A stretch of DNA of 64,000 nt from Caldilineaceae bacterium (GTDB lineage Bacteria > Chloroflexota > Anaerolineae > Caldilineales > Caldilineaceae): positions 248,001 to 312,000 of the forward strand of contig JADLDO010000023.1 of the NCBI GenBank assembly GCA_020846635.1, in the 5' to 3' direction. Positions 59,811 to 64,000 of this stretch are shown piece after piece. Position 1 is the stretch's first letter. Every line of letters begins with the position of its first letter. Position numbers and translations under genes: made by a program. The notes under the pieces are model-generated. The model had not been told where the DNA came from, did not search any database, and saw only the letters and a program-made list of their open reading frames with translations.

Positions 59811-61166
59811 TTACAAGGAAGTTTCGGGTACGCGCGGCGTGATGATTGCGCTCTCTTTGCTGTGACCGTTGTGGCTGAATTCGGTACTCCATTGGAGGAG
59901 TGGTCGAACGATGCCGCCTAAATTACCGGCATGGTCAACACGGGCTGAATCTCCTTCCATGCGGTCGATCACCTGGAAGGCAACCGCCTCGCGCACATTG
60001 ACACGCAGGATAGTCGGGTCAAGCGTGCGCGCGGCAATGGTCACGAAAATGGTGCCCTCCGCGAACAGATTGCCGGGAACGTGCGCCGTACTGGTATAGC
60101 GCCCGGTTTCGCGCGGGCGGCCTCGCCACTCGGCATCTGTGTCGATGGTGCAGAAGATTACCTGCCCCTCCTCATTGCGCAGCGTGAAGTACAACATCCA
60201 GGTTTTGCCGGGCCGGCAGATGTCATATTCCACTTCCAGCGCAACCGGATAGCGAATATCGATGGCATCGGAGATGCTGCCATCATCGGTGCGTACGCGT
60301 ACGGCGCGAATGCGAATGGCGTCATCGCCGGGCGCTTCTTCCGGCTCCCACTCGCGCGCCGCCGATGTGCCCAGACCGGAGTTGATATAGGTTCCAACCA
60401 CCAGGTGCGAGGGGCCATCCTCTAGGATCGTGCCCTTGTCCAGCAGAATCGTGCGCTCGCACAACCGGGTAATGGCGGACATATTGTGTGAGACAAAGAG
60501 GATCGTGCGCCCATGTTCGCTGACGCTCTGCATCTTGTCGAGACACTTACGCTGGAAAGCCGCGTCACCCACGGCAAGCACCTCGTCGATAATCAGGATC
60601 TCCGGCTCCAGGTGAGCGGCAACCGCAAAGGCAAGGCGCAGCCGCATCCCGCTGGAATAGTGCTTGACGGGGGTTTCAACAAACTCCTCCACCCCGGAAA
60701 AGTCCACGATCTCGTCAAACTTGCTCACAATCTCCTGGCGTGTCATCCCCAGGATGGCGCCATTTAAGTAGACATTTTCTCGCCCCGTCAGTTCGGGATG
60801 AAAGCCGGTTCCAACTTCCAGCAGCGAGCCGACGCGCCCGTAGATATCGGCAAAGCCGGTACTCGGCTCGGTGATGCGCGAGAGGATTTTGAGCAGCGTG
60901 CTCTTGCCTGCGCCGTTGCGCCCAATGATGCCGACCACTTCACCTGGTGCAACTTCAAAAGAGATGTTTTGCAGCGCCCAGATCGTCTGGTGCAGATCGG
61001 AAGCCGCAGAGGCATTGCCCTTGAGAAGATTGACCGCGCGACGTACGGGGGTACTCACCGCTTGGGCGATGGCATCGCGCGCCGTACGGTATGGCTCTCG
61101 TTTTGTGCTGCCAATCTGGTAGCGTTTTCCGATATTTTCTGCTCGAATTGCAATCGAATTCTTCAT
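59811..61166 (-). CDS. wzt: Polysaccharide ABC exporter ATPase with Wzt C-terminal domain
   Basis: 451 residues. Walker A GIIGRNGAGKSTLL (about 80-92), signature HYSSGMRLRLAFAVA, Walker B EILIIDEVLAVGD, then SHNMSAITRLC with the switch His. The C-terminal 190 residues (about 260-450) are a beta-sandwich like Wzt-C, which in O-antigen exporters recognises the chain-end cap. It is paired with the Wzm-like permease upstream. A modified chain terminus (sulfate, methyl or acetyl) could be the export signal. Confidence 0.92.
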   Translation of the reverse strand: MKNSIAIRAENIGKRYQIGSTKREPYRTARDAIAQAVSTPVRRAVNLLKGNASAASDLHQTIWALQNISFEVAPGEVVGIIGRNGAGKSTLLKILSRITEPSTGFADIYGRVGSLLEVGTGFHPELTGRENVYLNGAILGMTRQEIVSKFDEIVDFSGVEEFVETPVKHYSSGMRLRLAFAVAAHLEPEILIIDEVLAVGDAAFQRKCLDKMQSVSEHGRTILFVSHNMSAITRLCERTILLDKGTILEDGPSHLVVGTYINSGLGTSAAREWEPEEAPGDDAIRIRAVRVRTDDGSISDAIDIRYPVALEVEYDICRPGKTWMLYFTLRNEEGQVIFCTIDTDAEWRGRPRETGRYTSTAHVPGNLFAEGTIFVTIAARTLDPTILRVNVREAVAFQVIDRMEGDSARVDHAGNLGGIVRPLLQWSTEFSHNGHSKESAIITPRVPETSL

Positions 61167-61226
61167 AGATACACCGCGTTATTATGGGATAGCGTTGATA
61201 GGATTGATGGCATTGATAGCGTTAGG

Positions 61227-62075
61227 CTAGACCACATCTGCGAAGTTCTTTTCCATGCGGCTGAAATAGAATGCACCTGTTATCAACAAGAGCGTAGCTG
61301 AAATGCATGAGGCAATGATGAGACCGGGAGACGCGGGCGCGCCCAGAAGCGACCAGCGGAAACCTTCCACTACGCCTGCCATTGGGTTGAGTCCATAGAG
61401 CGTGCGCCACGGTTCATCGAGCATCGTGCTTGAATAGGCAATGGGGGTGATGAAGAACCAAAGCTGGCTCAAAAATGGGATCACGTACCGGACATCTCGA
61501 AAGAGAACATTCATGGCGGAGAGCCAAAGCGAGACACCCACCGCAGCCATGATCGCCAGAATCAGAAACAGTGGCAGCCAGACAACGTTGACAGTAGGCA
61601 CAATGCCGTAGTAGACCATCATGGCGAGCAGCACAACAAAGGCCAATCCCAGGTCAACCAGGCCCGACAGCACCGTCGCCAGGGGCATGGCAAGGCGGGG
61701 GAAATAGACCTTTTTGAGAATGTCGGAACTGCTGACCAGGCTGTTTGACGCTTGGCTCAGTGCATAGGCGAAGAAAGTCCACGGCACAAGCGCGGCAAAG
61801 TTAAAGATCGGATAGGGCAGCCCGTCCGAGGAGATCTGTGCAAGACGCCCAAAGAGCGCAGTAAAGACCACCATCGTCAGCAGTGGCTGTAGCACTGCCC
61901 AGGACATGCCCAACACGGTCTGTTTGTAACGCACTTTGAAATCGCGCCAGGTAAGGAAATAGAGCAGCTCCCGGTGTCGCCAAAGCTCGCCCAGGCGCAG
62001 CGACACCCAACCCTTTGTCGGCGCGATGTGCGTATGGAGGATTGGTGTTTGGATGGGCGCAGACTGTACACTCAT
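61227..62075 (-). CDS. wzm: Polysaccharide ABC exporter permease
   Basis: 282 residues, ABC-2 type: a cytosolic amphipathic N-terminus (LRLGELWRHRELLYFLTWRD), FKVRYKQTVLGMSWAVLQPL and about six transmembrane helices, with the family motif NMNVLFRDVRYVIPFLSQ-like segment (LSAMNVLFRDVRYVIPF). It exports lipid-linked or finished polysaccharide with the Wzt-like ATPase. Its ATG overlaps the stop of the acyltransferase gene (ATGA), showing translational coupling. Confidence 0.93.
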   Translation of the reverse strand: MSVQSAPIQTPILHTHIAPTKGWVSLRLGELWRHRELLYFLTWRDFKVRYKQTVLGMSWAVLQPLLTMVVFTALFGRLAQISSDGLPYPIFNFAALVPWTFFAYALSQASNSLVSSSDILKKVYFPRLAMPLATVLSGLVDLGLAFVVLLAMMVYYGIVPTVNVVWLPLFLILAIMAAVGVSLWLSAMNVLFRDVRYVIPFLSQLWFFITPIAYSSTMLDEPWRTLYGLNPMAGVVEGFRWSLLGAPASPGLIIASCISATLLLITGAFYFSRMEKNFADVV

Positions 62076-62968
62076 AGGCCTTCTCCTCGTCTCTCTTGAC
62101 TCAGTGCGGCGATGTTTGAATTCATGTTTGAAGTCATGTCGGGAAGCCCCATCAGGGCTGGACTCGGTGTCTCTTCATGGCGCTGGCGTATGACGCGCGC
62201 CGGTACGCCCACAGCTAGGCTGTTAGGCGGCACATCTTTGGTCACAACCGCGCCCGCGCCCACGATTGCGCCTTTGCCGATGACGACACCATCCATGACA
62301 CAGACCTGTGCCCCCAGCCAGACATCATCCTCAATCACGATGTCGCCGCGGCTGGTCAAGGGTTGTTCGCGCATGGGCAGGTGCGGGTCGGCGTGACCAT
62401 GTTGGTAGGGCATAAAGACGCAGCGCGTGGCGATCATGCAGTTGGTGCCAATCGTGATATTGCTGATGAATGGATTCAGCACACAGCCCGCTTGCAGATA
62501 GGTATTGGCCCCAATCCGCAACGTGCCGCTGCCGTTGCCAAGCTCGATGATGGACCAGCGATAGAGATGGACATTTCTCTCCAGATGGATCGTCCCCTGT
62601 GCCTGCGGGTGGGCATAGATGGTGACAAAGTCGTCGATGAAGCACTTCGGCCCAAGCTGCAAGTTGGCGCAACTGACCTGTGCCAGCGGCGAGATATAGG
62701 GACGGTCGCCGAGATAGCGTAACAAGAGCCGCTTGTCCTTGTAGGGCCCAAGGGGGAGTTCAGCCAGGCGCAGGCAAAGCGGCGCAACGGTTGAGAGCTG
62801 CACCATAGAGCGCACCCACGTTCGCACCATCATCTCGCGCAGGGTCTTGGCGATTGGCTGACGTCGCGCAGTCAAGCTCTGCTTGAGGGAGCGCGCACGC
62901 TCGTTCGTGCCGCTGCTGCCCCGCTGGCTGTCACCCTGTTGGATCGGGTGCGCGTTGGACTGGCTCAC
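62072..62968 (-). CDS. Hexapeptide-repeat acyltransferase
   Basis: 298 residues. The central 120-270 region is a left-handed beta-helix (CFIDDFVTIYAHPQ, LRIGANTYLQAGCVLNPFI, ITIGTNCMIATRCV) with the acetyltransferase end VIGKGAIVGAGAVVTKDVPP and VGVPARVIRQR; DDVWLGAQVCV and the His in PYQHGHADP fit the family. N- and C-terminal extensions are longer than in the usual WbbJ or maltose acetyltransferases. Probably O-acetylates a sugar of the polymer. It begins directly after the priming transferase gene. Confidence 0.88.
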   Translation of the reverse strand: MSQSNAHPIQQGDSQRGSSGTNERARSLKQSLTARRQPIAKTLREMMVRTWVRSMVQLSTVAPLCLRLAELPLGPYKDKRLLLRYLGDRPYISPLAQVSCANLQLGPKCFIDDFVTIYAHPQAQGTIHLERNVHLYRWSIIELGNGSGTLRIGANTYLQAGCVLNPFISNITIGTNCMIATRCVFMPYQHGHADPHLPMREQPLTSRGDIVIEDDVWLGAQVCVMDGVVIGKGAIVGAGAVVTKDVPPNSLAVGVPARVIRQRHEETPSPALMGLPDMTSNMNSNIAALSQERRGEGL

Positions 62969-63643
62969 CTATTTGGCTCCCTTGCGCTGCACCACAGAGG
63001 CTACCGTCCACCAAAGAATCTTCAGATCGAGCGCCAGGCTTTGCCGCTCGATGTAACGAAGGTCATACCAGATGATCTCATTGAAGGGGATGCCGCTGCG
63101 CCCGCATACCTGGGCCAGCCCCGTGATACCGGGGAGAACCTCCAGCCTTTCCTTGTGCCACCCCTGATACTCCTCGACTTCCCAAACGACGTTGGGGCGC
63201 GGGCCGACAATGCTCATCTCGCCCTTGAGCACGTTGATAACCTGGGGCAGCTCGTCCAGACTGGTAGCGCGCAGGAAGCGACCGACTTTTGTCACTTGGT
63301 TTGCGTCAAACGGTTTGAAAACGCCCGTTTCTGAGGTCGCCGGCGTTTGCCCGTTAATAAACGCTTTCATATAGGCGCGGTGCGAGTCCCTGGCAATGTT
63401 GTGATACATGGTTCGGAACTTGTACATCTTGAAGATGCGCCCGCCCTTGCCGATGCGATCATGGACATAGAGGACCGGCCCCTGGGACTCAAGCCGGATG
63501 AGCGCCATGATAATGAGCGTGAGCGGCCCACACATAACAAGCGCCATCAGGCAAAGCGTCAGATCGAACAGGCGCTTGAGCCTTCGATAGCCAGAGCGAT
63601 AGAGCCTGACAGTGGGACGTTCCATCATAATCCAAGTAGACAT
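62969..63643 (-). CDS. Priming undecaprenyl-phosphate sugar phosphotransferase (ExoY/WcaJ type)
   Basis: 224 residues, AGGAG 8 bp before the ATG. It has the short catalytic form only: one membrane helix ([20 protein letters not shown]), [45 protein letters not shown] and [12 protein letters not shown]. It starts the repeat unit by moving a sugar 1-phosphate onto undecaprenyl phosphate. It is the first gene of the minus-strand polysaccharide locus in this window and is followed without a gap by the acyltransferase gene. Confidence 0.94.
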   Translation of the reverse strand: MSTWIMMERPTVRLYRSGYRRLKRLFDLTLCLMALVMCGPLTLIIMALIRLESQGPVLYVHDRIGKGGRIFKMYKFRTMYHNIARDSHRAYMKAFINGQTPATSETGVFKPFDANQVTKVGRFLRATSLDELPQVINVLKGEMSIVGPRPNVVWEVEEYQGWHKERLEVLPGITGLAQVCGRSGIPFNEIIWYDLRYIERQSLALDLKILWWTVASVVQRKGAK

Positions 63644-63750
63644 TGTTTTTCTCCTGCGTTCTAACGTACTCTGCTCAAGGCGATCTGCCCTAGGGCATGG
63701 AACTGTAGAGCGATCCAGAAATCAAGAGTGCGTCGAGATTGGAAGCCACG

Positions 63751-63780
63751 ACTCCAAAAGGCAAAGTACCCTTTAGGAGT
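63751..63780 (-). terminator. Imperfect hairpin after the GGDEF-like gene
   Basis: actccaaaagg (63751-63761) is nearly complementary to ccctttaggagt (63769-63780). It lies 27 bp past the stop on the minus strand but without a T-run, so it is a weak terminator candidate. Confidence 0.35.
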
Positions 63781-63806
63781 GGGGCAAGATCATCTAAACC
63801 ACACAG

Positions 63807-64000
63807 TTACAGCTCTACTTGCTGTTCCACAGAGGAAGGCTCTATTGGGAACAGCATTTGACGAGGGTCTGTTGGGTGTTGCGATGTGCGCGCTTGTTTC
63901 ACCTTTTGCTCAGCCAGATCGACCAGGGCCTCAAAGGTCGTTGCCTCGGTTGAAAGCGAGGCGATACCTGAGTAGATGGTTAGGCCCAGGTTCGTGGCGG
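63807..64000 (-). CDS. C-terminal end of a GGDEF-like protein (partial)
   Basis: The frame enters from the right edge of the window and stops at TAA (63807-63809). The readable 63 residues include LTIYSGIASLSTEATTFEAL and VDLAEQKVKQAR, the pattern of the last strand and helix of a diguanylate cyclase domain (normally LTVSIGIA...ELL..AD.ALYRAK). The active-site part lies outside. The YxAK position is weakly kept, so the domain may be inactive. A c-di-GMP protein next to a polysaccharide locus would make sense as regulator. Confidence 0.6.
   Translation of the reverse strand, partial: ATNLGLTIYSGIASLSTEATTFEALVDLAEQKVKQARTSQHPTDPRQMLFPIEPSSVEQQVEL

Noticed and set aside
1..64000. tRNA, rRNA, CRISPR arrays, transposases, integrases
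   Set aside because: Looked for conserved stems, regularly spaced repeats and DDE/Tyr-recombinase motifs; none was convincing by eye. A tRNAscan or Rfam run would settle the RNA question.

Overview
The window reads as part of a chromosome from a filamentous, aerobic member of the Chloroflexota (Caldilineae, Anaerolineae or Ardenticatenia type). This is an inference, since there is no rRNA gene to settle it. It rests on a moderately GC-rich genome, a caa3 oxidase with fused subunits, many c-type cytochromes predicted to be lipoproteins, large secreted proteins made of FG-GAP and DUF11-like repeats, a giant CHAT-NTPase-WD40 protein, and a C-terminal YLP..R-type tail on secreted proteins that I associate with this phylum. 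Most starts were moved to internal ATG/GTG codons preceded by GGAG/AAGG-like ribosome binding sites.

Layout. (1) 15-6577, minus strand: a 1662-residue CHAT protease / STAND NTPase / transmembrane / WD40 protein, followed by a secreted PPC + SH3b protein. (2) 7141-18430, plus strand: a respiratory island. It holds a caa3-type oxidase (CoxB fused to cytochrome c; CoxA fused to subunit III), a small membrane protein, four cytochrome c domains on three predicted lipoproteins, a secreted PQQ-type sugar dehydrogenase, a GMC flavoprotein with a 3Fe-4S-type Cys motif, and its Tat-exported small subunit. Together these could pass electrons from extracytoplasmic sugar or alcohol oxidation to O2 without quinone. 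(3) 18915-34267: two regulators with degenerate receiver domains, two paralogous secreted TIM-barrel-like proteins, a DUF4038-type glycosidase lipoprotein, a three-gene WbpB/WbpE/WbpD-like set for a diacetamido sugar, and a 1161-residue FG-GAP/DUF11 surface protein. (4) 34167-63643, all minus strand: an exopolysaccharide locus of about 27 genes. It has a priming sugar transferase, acyltransferase, Wzm/Wzt ABC exporter, CDP-sugar module, GDP-mannose 6-dehydrogenase, Wzy/ligase-like protein, Wzz, many glycosyltransferases, two sulfotransferase-like proteins, a heparinase II/III-like protein and an asparagine-synthase-like protein lacking the catalytic Cys. (5) 63807-64000: the C-terminal end of a GGDEF-like protein, cut by the window edge.

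How it fits together. Region 4, with the nucleotide-sugar genes in region 3, plausibly builds a uronic-acid-containing and possibly sulfated polysaccharide, and the secreted glycosidases may remodel it. Region 2 may draw energy from sugars or alcohols outside the membrane. The CHAT protein looks like a signalling or cell-death device whose sensor domain may lie outside the membrane. I saw no tRNA, rRNA, CRISPR array, transposase or integrase.
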